In this document: one piece after another, positions 20,626-31,119 of the stretch
Layout: each line of letters starts with the position of its first letter
Numbering within the stretch: the stretch's first letter is position 1
From: Tetracentron sinense
Taxonomy: Eukaryota; Streptophyta; Magnoliopsida; Trochodendrales; Trochodendraceae
Assembly (NCBI GenBank): GCA_015143295.1
Contig: CM026559.1
Span: 23,946,826 to 24,010,825, forward strand
Reading direction: 5' to 3'
Length of the DNA: 64,000 nt
Position numbers and translations under genes: made by a program
Notes under the pieces: generated by a model
Told to the model about the DNA's origin: nothing
The model's database searches: none
The model's input: only the letters and a program-made list of their open reading frames with translations

Positions 20626-23220
20626 ATGCCGATATCAGTAGTTTGTTGTTATGACGGTGAGTGGAACATTGACGACCCTGTTCGAGGGTACGTATACAGT
20701 GGTGAAAAATCAAAGTTGTTGCAATTATCTTCGAAAATGACATATGACAAACTATTGGATAAAGTTTATCAATTGATTAACACTCGATTGGAAGAGTATG
20801 AGATTATAGTGAGGTGTTTGATTCCTACACCAGCGCCAATCCCTCCCAGTGATATTACAGACGATGAAGAGTTGCGGGCATTTCTTTCACATGTGAAGAA
20901 AGAAGAAAATAAATACTTGCCGCCATTATATATATCGAAGGTGAGAAAATCTGTACCACAGGCACAGTTTGGTTTGAATGATGCGAGTTGTGAATATCAG
21001 CGTGTTCAGGAGGTTGTTGATTCTCATATTTAGGAGACTGTCATTCCTTTCTATAAGGGGACTCATATTCAGGAGGCTGAAAATGATAATCGTGATGAAG
21101 GTTTAGAAATTATAGACTCAAGCTCAACTGATGAAGATGAGCATGATTTTTATAGTGATTTTAATGAAGATGAAGATGTAGCAACATACGGTGTCTACGA
21201 TAAGCTTGAAGACTTTTTACATAGGGAGGCAATAGCAGAGTGGGACACAAGGACTATACACTATCATACCCCGCAAGCTGATATTCCTAGTTCCTCAGAG
21301 TCTGCTTTTCGTCGAGTAAGACAAGTAGATACAGAAGCTCATCCAAAACCATCACCACAAGCTCCTCCATAAGCTTGTGTAGAATCGTCAGCACAAGCTC
21401 CATCATCACCAGAAGCTCCTGTACAATCACTGGCAAATGTTGGGATCCAACTAAATGACTATGTAAATTGGGAAGCATCAGAGTTTGAAACTAGAGTGGA
21501 AGCTGGTGAAATATCGCTTGGGCAATTATTTAAGGACAAAAGACGTCTACAAAATGTACTGTCTAGATATGCGATGCGAAAAAATTTTCAATTCAAGGTT
21601 ATGGATTCAAATCAACAAAAGTACACAGTTAGATGTCTTATTGATAATTGCAGCTGGAGATTGCGTGCATTGAAAGTGAATGAGGTTGGTGTCTTCAAAA
21701 TAAAGACTTATAATTCACATCACTCTTGTGGATATCCTTTAGGTGGTACCGATCATCGACAAGCAACCAGTTTAGTTGTGAGTGACATAGTTGTGGGACG
21801 TATTGAGGCAAATGTCTCGTATAAGCCCAAAGAGATTATTCATGATGTGTGGGAAGAATATGGGGTTAGAATAAGTTACAAGAAAGTTTGGAAAGCTAAG
21901 GAGATTGCCATTGAAACAGTTAGAGGTTCATACGACCACTCTTATGCTGAACTCCCTGCCTATTTTCATGAACTTAAAATGACTATTTCGGGCACAGTAA
22001 CAGCAATAGTGGCTGACCCTGAAAATGGGGCATTTGAAAGATGTTTTATGGCTCTTGGACCGTGTATTTGAAGTTTTCAGACGACTTTACGGAAAGTGAT
22101 AGTCATTGATGGGACACATTTAAAGGAAAAGTACAAAGGAATACTAATCGCCGCAACAGCTCTAGATGGAGACAATCACATATTTCCAGTTGCCCTGGGG
22201 ATAGCGGAGTCGGAGAATAATGTTATTTACAATTTTTTCTTAACTCAATTATCAAGAGCACTTGGACACATAGATGATCTAGTGATTGTAATAGATCGAC
22301 ATGTCAGTTTGATAAGCCAAGTCCCTGTTGTATTTCCACATGCAATTCATGGCTACTGCGCATTCCACATTAGCCAAAATATGTACGCAACATTCAAGGA
22401 TAAACAATTGTTTCTGTATTTCTGGAAAGCCGTGAAGACATGTAGAGAAAACGAGTTTCATGAGATGATGACAGAACTCGCAGCTGCAAACCCTATCGTT
22501 GTGCAATGGTTGGATGCAATACCGAAAGAGAAATGGGCCCGAGCCTTTTATAGTGCGAAGAGGTATAATGTGCTGACTACGAACATAACCGAGAGTTAGA
22601 ATAGTTTGCTGAAAGAAGTAAGAGAATATCCAGTCACTATGCTTTTGGAGAATGTACGACTCAAGATACAAAATATGTTCTACAACCGAAAAATCAGCGC
22701 TATGCAAATGAATGACAGGCTAACAACATGGGCCGAAGAGCAAATACAAAAGGGACAATCAAAGGCACGTTATTTAGATTCTCATGGAATTGCTATGTAT
22801 CAGTATTACATGGTTGGGAAAAACAATCGAGATACTGTGAAGCTTCTTGATGGGAATTGCACTTGTGGGAAATTCTATAAAATAGGGTTGCCTTGTGAAC
22901 ATGCCTTGGCTGGATGTAGAAAGTATCGGGTAGATCCATACAACTATTGTTCGTCATTCTACACATCACTGACGTACCAAGCCACCTACCAAAAGTCAAT
23001 ATATCCACTGCTTGACAAAAAATCATGGGACCTCCCACCTAAATTCATGGTAGAGATGGAGATGATTAAACCACCGGTGGAAAGAAGACGTTTAGGAAGG
23101 CCGAAGAAGAATAAAATTCTCTCACAGGGTGAGGAAAGGTCCACTATAAGATGTGGAAGATGTAAACAAACTGGGCACAATAGGCAAACATGTAATAATC
23201 TTATCCCCCATGGTGGTTAA
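20626..23220 (+). pseudogene. MURA-type Mutator transposase with four in-frame stops
   Basis: One reading frame runs from ATG 20626 to TAA 23218-23220 and is broken only by stops at 21031, ~21370, 22069 and 22597. Domains in order: N-terminal ~135-residue PB1-like region; acidic Asp/Glu-rich linker; the MuDR-type DNA-binding region (LGQLFKDKRRLQNVLSRYA, later CSWRLRA and HHSCGYP); the MULE catalytic region with VIVIDGTHLK (first Asp), LVIVIDRH (second Asp, usually SDRH) and the HGYCAFH C-x2-H motif; SWIM zinc finger CTCGKFYKIGLPCEHALAGC near 22.86 kb; and a terminal CCHC knuckle CGRCKQTGHNRQTC. It would bind element ends and catalyse cut-and-paste transposition; this copy should be inactive. 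Confidence 0.9.
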
Positions 23221-23319
23221 GTGTAGTCTCTAATGTTGAATGTAATGAAAAACATGTAATGCTTAATGAATGGTTGGTTTCAAGGTTCTCTATTATTTAT
23301 CCAATATTAGAGAATCTCC

Positions 23320-23960
23320 AAAAAGATGGAAAATGACAGATAAATGCCGAAAATTGATCTGGTAATGCCGAAAATGACAAGAAAAGTACCGAAAATGGCG
23401 AAATGGCTACTGGAAATGGCAAAAATGCCGAAAATGGCTACTGGAATGTAACAGAAAAATGCCGAAAATGATAGAAAAATACCGAAAATGGCTAAAAAAT
23501 GCCGAAAATGGCTACTGAAATTGGCAAAAATGCCAAAAATCTGCACTGAAATGCAACAAAAAAATGCCGAAAATGGCTATAAGTTGCCGAAAATGGCTAC
23601 TGGAATGCAACAGCAAAATGACGAAAATGACAGAAAACTAACGAAATTGGCTACAAAATGCCGAAAATGGCTACCGAAAATGGCGAAAATGCCGAAATGG
23701 AATGCAACAAAAAAATGCCGAAAATACAGTACTACAGAATACCAAAAATTGGACTGTAAAATACCGAAAATGAGCCCTGTTATGCCAAAAATGGCTACTG
23801 GACAGTGTAAAATGCCGAAAATGAGCCCTGTTATGCCGAAAATGGCTACTGGGACAGTGTAAAATGCCAAAATTGAGCCCTGTTATGCCGAAAATAATGT
23901 GTAATATGGAGAAAATACCAAAAATCCACACTGGATATTGTAATAAATGACAAAAATCAT
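23320..23960 (-). repeat. Array B: ATTTTCGG repeats between the two convergent genes
   Basis: On the plus strand this reads as many units like AAATGCCGAAAATGGCTACTG, so the ATTTTCGG sense lies on the minus strand. It is downstream of the transposase stop and downstream of the ULP-like stop at 24187. It could be a 3' UTR or intron of the ULP-like transcript, or plain spacer. Open frames with FGIFAIF-like residues here are translations of the repeat. Confidence 0.75.
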
Positions 23961-24186
23961 CACTCTAAATACACAACATTACAGGACTGTATACAAATAG
24001 TCCATAAGAAGTCAATATTACAACATTACAACATCATTGTAACAATCCATAATAGTCCATAACAATCCATCCATTCTTCCATAACAATCCATAATAGTCT
24101 ATCAATAAACTGCACCTCGGCCTATCTTCTCCCTCCTCTTCATCATGGGACCTCAGCATCCAACATCGGGACGTTATCACAGCCCA

Positions 24187-27100
24187 TCACGCCTTCACTG
24201 ACCCCGTCATAACATCGAAAGCTATTCGCTTCCGCATTGAAGATACATCGTCCTACAAAAATAGTTAGACAAAGTCAGTATGCTACAAATGATTGATAAT
24301 ATTCACCAATGTGAGTACAAATACCTGAGTGAACCTAATGGGTAAGTCAGGGCATAAGAAGTCAATATATTTCATAATGAATACTCCACAGTCCCGACTG
24401 AATATGCAAAACAAACAGTTACAGTTGCTTAGGATGAGTCATGTTAGTGTATTGGTAAATATAAGATTAAATGTTTTGGAAGACTTACGTATTCTTCTGT
24501 TTTGGTATATTTTTGACTTCTACGACTTCTCATTTTTTACCTACGAAGGCTGAGTTGTCACCGCACATGTGAAACAGTGCATGCATCCTCACTATGATAG
24601 CTGAGATATGATCTCCATGTTGTAATGCCGGATGTGGGAAGAATGAGTCCAGCAGGAGGATACCCCTTGTGGGGGGTTCAAGCACAACCAACAGCCAGTG
24701 ATTACCGGGGTTCAAAGGGAAGTATACCCTTTCACATTCCCACATGGGGGTCCCTCCTCGAACCCCCATGATAGCGGCCTTCATATCTGGTCTCACCCGG
24801 CTAGTCATGTCCTCAGTCAACTTCTTGAAATTCAACGTTGAATGGTAGGTGTCCAAAAAGTGACACTCCTTGAATAACAAATACTGAAACATAACGAACA
24901 TTAATACATTCTAGAAATTGCGGATATACATTGGATAAATGTATATATTGGATAAACTAAAACATAACGAAAGTATTATGAGTTATCGTGAACCAAGTTT
25001 TCCCAAAAGAGTAGACTTGATTGTATTTCGAGGAGTATTGCTCCTGTCTTCGAGCCAATAACTCCGTATACATGTTAATTTGTTGTCATATTTATCCAAT
25101 GTTAGATAATCTCACAAAAGAATAACAAAAATAACGATAATAGATTCATCATTAAAACAACTGAAGTACCGAAAATGGCTACTGCATTCATCATTAAAAC
25201 CACTGAAATACTGAAAATGGCTCTGAAATACCAAAAATGACTACTGATTCATCAATAAAACAACTGAAGTACCGAAAATGGCACAGACAAATACCGAAAA
25301 TGGCTCTAAAATACTGAAAATGGCTACTGGATTCATCAATTAAACCACAGAAATACCGAAAATTACACTGAAATACCGAAAATGGCTACTGGATTCATCA
25401 TTAAAACCACTGAAATACCGAAAATGGCTCTGAAATACCGAAAATGGCTAATGCATTCATCATTAAAACCATTGAAATACCGAAAATGGTTTTGAAATAC
25501 CGAAAATGGCTACTGGATTCATCAATTAAACCACAGAAATACCGAAAATTACATTGAAATACCGAAAATGGCTACTGGATTCGTGAATAAAAGCACTGAA
25601 GTACCGAAAATGGCCCCTGAAATACCGAAAATGATACTGAAATACCGAAAATGAAACTGAAATACCGAAAATGGCTACTGGATTCATCAATAAAAGTATT
25701 GAGTTTACCATTGACTCAATCCACCTAGCTGAGTGAGCAATCCCTCCCACAATATCCCCTGTGACCATCATCTTTTCAATATAAATTGAAGTTGCTCCCG
25801 ACTTTATGAAATCGCGCAATTGCTTCGACTCCTCTTTTGATAAAGGATTTTTGGGGTTAGCAGCTTCAATTGTCATTTTCCTTCTTTTCATTTGAATGAA
25901 AGGGGATCGCAGATATTGAGACTTCACTACCGGTCTCTTTGACACTTGCATATATTGCCAAATATAAGTTCCGACATGATGAAAACCCATTTCACAGACT
26001 CTCATTACACGTCTTAGGAATGTAAACACACACTTCTAGAGGGTCTGCACCCCCCTTCGAATCTGCACCCCCTTCGAATCTGCACCCTCCTTAGAGTCTA
26101 CGGGAGTCAACTCAATGATGGGATCCATCTTCTCATCAATGAAAGAATGTCCCTGTGTCGGCGCAGCTTCGGGAGTGAAGATGGGATCCATCTTCTCATC
26201 AACGAAAGAATGTCCCTGTGTCGGCACTGCTTTGGGACTCAATATGGGATCCATCTTATTATCACTGAAAGAATTTTGATCACCAGAAAATTTTTCATCT
26301 TTTTTCTGTTGCGCTGCCCATTGCTCAAACAAGCTTTTTATTTGCGGGGATACTCGCTCAACAACTCGGTCGATAACTTGGCCGACAACTTGGTCAACAA
26401 CTCGGTCAAAAAAACGGTCTAAAACTCTCTCAAATGCTCGCTCAACGGAGGAATTGATATCATGAACCTGAAAATATTGAACATCAAACAACTAGTAAGT
26501 AAAAATCCCGAAAATGAGACAATTCAATTCATATGTCAAAATGTTGAAAATCAAAAAAAAATAATCACTATCAATATTCGTACCGTTTTTTACCTCTGCT
26601 CGAACTTTCTCTTCTTCGCCGAAGATGGGGCTGGACTGACATCATCATCACCATCACCCCCACCACCACCATCACTATCACCATCACCATCATCATCCTC
26701 CTCCTCCTCACCCTCCTCATAATCATCACCCTCACTCTCAGCACTCAATCGTGCGAACACATCCTTCACAACCTGCTGTTCCTTCTCTGCAAGAGTAGGC
26801 TTTATATTGCTCAGCTTGATCTGTAAAACAACAAAGGATATGTTATAAAACAACAAAGGATATTGTTAATGAAAAGTTGCAAGTTGAATATTGTAAAACA
26901 GCAAGTCCAATTACATACTTTACTTAAATTGAATATGACATTTGCGAGTGACTTGTAGCTGAGATAGGATGTATTCGCCCACCGCAGAACGCGTGGGAAT
27001 GTCATCGTACCTAGGGGTGCATTACGAGAACACAGCCTCCCAAGTGCTGGGATGCACTTATAAGCCCAAATCTGACATCAGTCATAAATTTTACTATTAG

Positions 27101-27847
27101 TTCAAGTAGAAGTAAACACAAATTAGCTAACACGGAAAATTTACAAAATTTAGGTAATCATATGTTTACCTGGAAGGCAAGAGCACATCCGTTGATATTG
27201 TACTGCTTCTTCGTATAAAGAGCAGTTTCTAGGCCAATCTTGCACAACTCAAAACCCAAAGTCCCCCATGGGTATTTGTTGAAGGCCTCTCAATCATCCA
27301 CTAGGCACAAATGACCTGTGTTAACACCCACATACGTGCCGGTGCCTACAAGCAACAACTCATTAAAGAGGACCAGTGATAGCTTCACCGCATCCATATG
27401 ATCATCACATCCCTTCAACTCTTCAAGAAGCTTCGCCTTTTTAATCACCGCCAACTTTTGAAACTTCCGATACTTGAGAGAGGTTGGTGGCGCTTCATGT
27501 TTAAGAACCGGAGCCTCAGACACTTGGGCATTAAGGCCTATGATCAGCGTAAAGTCCAACACTGTGAACTCTACACTCTTCCCGCATACTTCAAAGCGTA
27601 ACCCTCCTTTACGCCTCTGTAGAAAATGGTGGATTGCTTGGCCACACAGTAGTATTTTAGGTATGTTGTAAAGGTGGGCAAAACAGCTCTCCATCCAAAT
27701 TCTTTTTCTTTCTGGATTAGCCTCCAGTAATGGTTTTATCTCGTCAAACCATATTATTTGGGAGCATTTAATCGAGGAAAAATATTTATCTTCTTTATCT
27801 TTTATCTTTTTCTTTTCCCTACCGGCTTTTCTCTTTATACGAGGCAT
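24187..27847 (-). pseudogene. ULP1-like (C48) cysteine protease gene with DUF1985-like N-terminus, interrupted by stops
   Basis: Inferred coding exons (minus): 27847-27170, 27071-26919, 26820-26594, 26467-25709, ~25070-24994, 24883-24489, 24397-24325, ~24251-24187. Exon 1 holds a Lys-rich start (MPRIKRKAGREKK) and a DUF1985-like region (FEVCGKSVEFTVLDFTLIIG, later NKYPWGTLGF). Exon 3 is an Asp/Glu/Gly tract. Exon 4 has FERVLDRFFDRVVDQVV-type heptads and three MDPI...PTQGHSF-type repeats. The ULP1 domain has LNPGNHWLLVVL (His), ILLLDS (Asp), IPKQKN (Gln) and, after a 91-bp intron, RDCGVFIMKYIDF (Cys). Such proteases cleave SUMO-type modifiers. In-frame stops at 27290, 26036 and 24530 and an unresolved splice phase between the sixth and seventh coding exons argue against function. 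Confidence 0.75.
25130..25700 (-). repeat. Array C: ATTTTCGG repeats in a ULP-like gene intron
   Basis: Plus-strand units such as TGAAATACCGAAAATGGCTA alternate with TGGATTCATCAATTAAACCA. A higher-order unit of about 60-110 bp repeats at least five times. The array lies between the donor at 25708 and the next coding segment near 25.07 kb, so it is intronic to the ULP-like gene and in its sense direction. Confidence 0.75.
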
Positions 27848-27854
27848 CTTGTCG

Positions 27855-28649
27855 CTGCAAAATTGTAAAACAATAAGCACTATCATAACAATAACCATCG
27901 AAAGTACTGACAATAACCAGTCATAGCAAAAAAAATACCGAAAATGCCTACTGGGATAACAGAATAATACCGAAAATAAGCACTGAGATAACAGAAAAAC
28001 ACCGAAAATAGGCACTGTCAGGACAGAAAAATACCGAAAATAGGCACTGTCATTATAGAAAAATATCGAAAATTTACTGTCAGGACAGAAAAATACCGAA
28101 ATATCGAAATTGCAGTGTATTTTTCCCGAAATTAAGCACAAATCCATCGAAAATGCACTATAACATAACCATTGAAAATCACGAAAATGAACTCAACATC
28201 AACAATAATACCGAAAAAACAATGTTATAATTGAATAATACCGAAAATAAGCAAAAACATAAATATACCGAAAATAAGCATTGATAACTGAAAATACCGA
28301 AAATGAGTAAAAATACAGCAAAAATGGTCATAAGAACCATTGAAATTGCATTGTATTTTTACCGAAAATATACCCAAAAGGGTAAAAAATGAGTAAAAAA
28401 CACCGAAAATGGTCGTAAGAACTATCGAAATTGCAATGTATTTTTGCCGAAAATAAACTCAAAAGGGTCGAAAATGCACTTTAACTTACCATTGAAAATC
28501 ACGAAAAATGAGCAAAAATCAACAATAATACCGAAAAACCACTGTCATAACCATCGAAAATGGTTACTTGAAAACATCGAAAATGAAGTCGTTAACTGTG
28601 GGGCCCATTTTTAGGTTTGAATTTTTTTTTTAGAACCGCTAAAACTTAC
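27855..28649 (-). repeat. Array D: ATTTTCGG repeats filling the predicted first intron of the ULP-like gene
   Basis: On the minus strand a leader rich in AAGAAGAAGAAC ends at a GTAAGT donor (28649) and a TTTTGCAG acceptor ends at 27855, seven bases before the ATG at 27847. The intron holds many units of the form TATTTTCGGTATTTTTCTGT with TGACAGTGCC. This is the same design as array A at the opposite end of the element. Confidence 0.8.
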
Positions 28650-28899
28650 AGGGTTCTTCTTCTTCTTTGGCCTGTTCTTCTTCTTTGGCCTGTTCTTCTT
28701 CTTCAATACGAAGCCCGTAGAGTTCCGGATGTCAAGGGTAACCAAGGGTTTTACTTTGGGGAAGGATTTGCAGGTTTCAAGGATTTCGAGAACTGAGGGT
28801 AACCGAGGGCTTCAGTTGGGGAAGACAGCAAGGGCAAGGGTTCGTAACCGAGCTTCAGCTTGGAAAGAAAGCTAAGGTATACAAGCTAGGGGTATTTTG

Positions 28900-29030
28900 G
28901 GGAGAAAATGAGAAGGGGCAACACGTACACTTGGCTCCCACGCGTGGGAGCCTACAAAAATATGTTTTCAAAACCGGAGCCCATATTCGGGTTTTTTCAT
29001 AATACGGAGCCTATATCCGTATTTTTCTCT
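28900..29030. repeat. Subterminal palindromes at the right end of the Mutator-like element
   Basis: GGCTCCCACGCGTGGGAGCC is a perfect 20-bp palindrome near 28.93 kb. It is followed by two related motifs, CGGAGCCCATATTCGGG and ACGGAGCCTATATCCGT, the second also palindromic. These may be part of the element end or promoter of the ULP-like gene. Confidence 0.5.
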
Positions 29031-29616
29031 TAAAATAAAGATACTTATTGCACCTTCAATTTTCATTATGTAACGAAATGGTCTGTCCTCCTCGGTCCAC
29101 ATCCCACTTTTAAACACTCACCAATTATGGTAAAGATTCACTCACCCTTAAGATTAAAGCAATCCAACTCTGGTTTTTGTTTTAAAAAAAACAAAATCAG
29201 AACATTGATTAAATTAAGCTTAACCAGGGTTAAAAGGGTGTTAGAAGGGATAAGAGGACACGGGTCCTATAAGCAGCAGAACCAGGTCCGCTAATCTCTA
29301 CTCTTTTAAAATCATTTTTTTTAGCTCACCCCTGAAAACCTTAGCATTCAAAAAGAGCCGAAGCATATCACACGTCTTTTCTTCTGGAAGCCATTGTCCC
29401 CTCCCTCTTTCCTCTCCCTCACTCTTCTCCATCTGCTCTTCTAGATTCCACCCACCCGCCTCTTTCTCTCTCTCTCTTCTAGTAGCCGTATAATGCAACA
29501 GTACCTTTCTTCAACAACAATAAAAAGAAAAAAATAAATAAAAGGATAAACAAAAACATCACCTTCAGTTCTGGCCCACTTGGGGCGTTCCTCTCTCTCT
29601 CCTCGAAGCATAGCCC

Positions 29617-29624
29617 TTTAAATA
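29617..29624 (+). promoter_or_regulatory. Putative TATA box of gene copy 2
   Basis: TTTAAATA sits 122 bases before the ATG, in the same context as 5770-5777 in copy 1. It is followed by a leader nearly identical to that of copy 1. Confidence 0.5.
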
Positions 29625-29745
29625 CCAATCCATTGATCTCACCCCATTCTAAAAAATACGAATTAAAAAGCATCGATTATTCCTCTACCTCTTGTTTCTG
29701 TTCTTCACTTTGGTCCATCTGCCACTCATAAATCTTCTGAGTCTG

Positions 29746-30385
29746 ATGGTTGAGATGGAAGATTACACCCATCTCCAGGATTTTGATGAAGCAGACGATG
29801 CACTTTCTCTCTGTGATCTTCCACTTTATAGCGACGGAACTGAATGGGAAGATTCTGGTAAGGAGTATCTTCGACCATCATCATCAGATCAGGAGTTCTT
29901 CGAGTTCTCTAGTGATTTTAGTGGGGAGATGAGTATGATTATCCCCCCACCAAATGATATCATCTTCCCGCGGAAAGCTCATCCCTTACAAACAATCTCC
30001 CACAGAAGATCGAGCCATGAGGAAAAGCCCTTCTTTCAAAAAACTATTACAGAAACTCCGGAATCCGTCCAAAAAATGTTCTGGGAAGTGTGATCTTACG
30101 GCTCGGAAAGAATCGATTTTTTCGTCTTCGGTGAAGCCCCGATGGTATCTATTAATGTTCGGATTGGCGAAATTTCCGGCGGAGATGGAACTGAAAGATA
30201 TCAGAAACAGGCAGACTCGCCGGAATCCTTCGTCTCTGTTCCCGGCATTTGAAGGCGGGAAATCAGTGAAGGGTCTTAGAAGCAGAGGGAAGGATTCTTT
30301 TTGGGGATTGCTTCGAGCGTTTGGCTGCAAGAGCCATGCGAAAGCGATGGTTAAGGCGTCGTTTGGTTGCATTCCACAGGTGTGA
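29746..30385 (+). pseudogene. Frameshifted paralogue of the 5.9 kb gene (copy 2)
   Basis: The start ATGGTTGAGATG corresponds to the start of the 47.8 kb paralogue; copy 1 has lost its first ATG. The frame matches copy 1 through DIIF, then one extra base near 29968 (TTCCCGCGG where copy 1 has TTCTGCGG) shifts the frame and gives a stop at 30093 after about 115 residues. The rest of the protein continues uninterrupted in the other frame from GKLIPYKQSP to the stop at 30385, with PRWYLLMFGLAKFP and MELKDIRNRQTRRNP intact. The downstream frame has no stop, so the shift is either recent or a sequencing error. Confidence 0.8.
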
Positions 30386-30815
30386 TATTTTCCGTCTGGG
30401 TGTGTCCCTCTGGCAAATCTCAGTGTGTATTTCCTCCTGCGAACTGAACTCATCCCCAAGTGAATATCACCAGTTATGTTTACAGAAAGAACAGCAAAAA
30501 CAGATCTTGGAAACAAAGAGGTGCTCTTCCTCACTTGAAAGAGGGCTTTACCTTTATTGGGTTATGTGTACCCAGTGCAGCAACCCTTCGCCTTTGAGAT
30601 ATTTTCACTTTCGCTCTCACTTATTCACTTGTTTAGAAGGAAATTTGAAGTGAAAAAACAATATTTTTTCCCCACGGAAATTACGAGCCTAGGTGCCCAT
30701 TGGGCTTCAATTCTGATAATTCTCCTCTTCTTTAGAAGAAATTTTCTTTTAAGGAAGTGTTGAAGATTAATTTTGTGCCGGAAACTCGTTTGACAATGAT
30801 AATATGTTCTATAAC

Positions 30816-30985
30816 AAAAAGAATTATCAAATTCTAACCGTTTATCTCAATTAGTAGGTTAGAATTAGAGCTGATGTGGCATTAGAAAAAATAAAATAAG
30901 CCAACTTAAATCCAGGCCTTTAATGGTTGGTTATAAATGGTTAGGATTAAGGAGTATATTTAGGAGTACCTATAGACTAAATCTG
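30816..30985. repeat. Insertion present only in duplication copy B
   Basis: Copy A reads ATGTTCTAAAACAGAAATTACA without a break. Copy B has about 170 extra bases between ATAACA and ACAGAAATTACA. The extra DNA is AT-rich, with GGTTAGAATTAGAGC and GGTTATAAATGGTTAGG. No clear terminal inverted repeat was seen. Confidence 0.55.
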
Positions 30986-31119
30986 ACAGAAATTACAACT
31001 TTCTCTTATTTTAATTTAAAGAGTCAATTCTATAAGGGGAAACAAAGTATTCCATGGACATTATTTATACCAAAAAGTTCGTAAGAGTATATTTCGATAA
31101 AAGCACCTACTGACTACTG

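Larger units (their letters stand above)
19467..29030. mobile_element. Mutator-like element carrying a ULP1-like gene (KAONASHI-like)
   Basis: A plus-strand MURA-type transposase and a minus-strand ULP1/DUF1985-type gene converge inside one ~9.6 kb block. Plant Mutator-like elements with captured ULP-like genes are known as KAONASHI-type elements in Arabidopsis and also occur in melon. The left limit is where the hAT MITE copy stops and the right limit is where duplication copy B begins. No long terminal inverted repeat and no 9-bp target duplication was found by eye, so exact ends are open. Four arrays of an ATTTTCGG-core repeat lie inside. Confidence 0.75.

Noticed and set aside
23307..23931. 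Several overlapping frames rich in FGIF or AKM(P/A)K on both strands
   Set aside because: They are translations of array B, open only because the repeat unit lacks stops in several frames.
26462..26722. Ser/Pro-rich plus-strand frame
   Set aside because: It is antisense to the Asp/Glu/Gly tract of the ULP-like gene.
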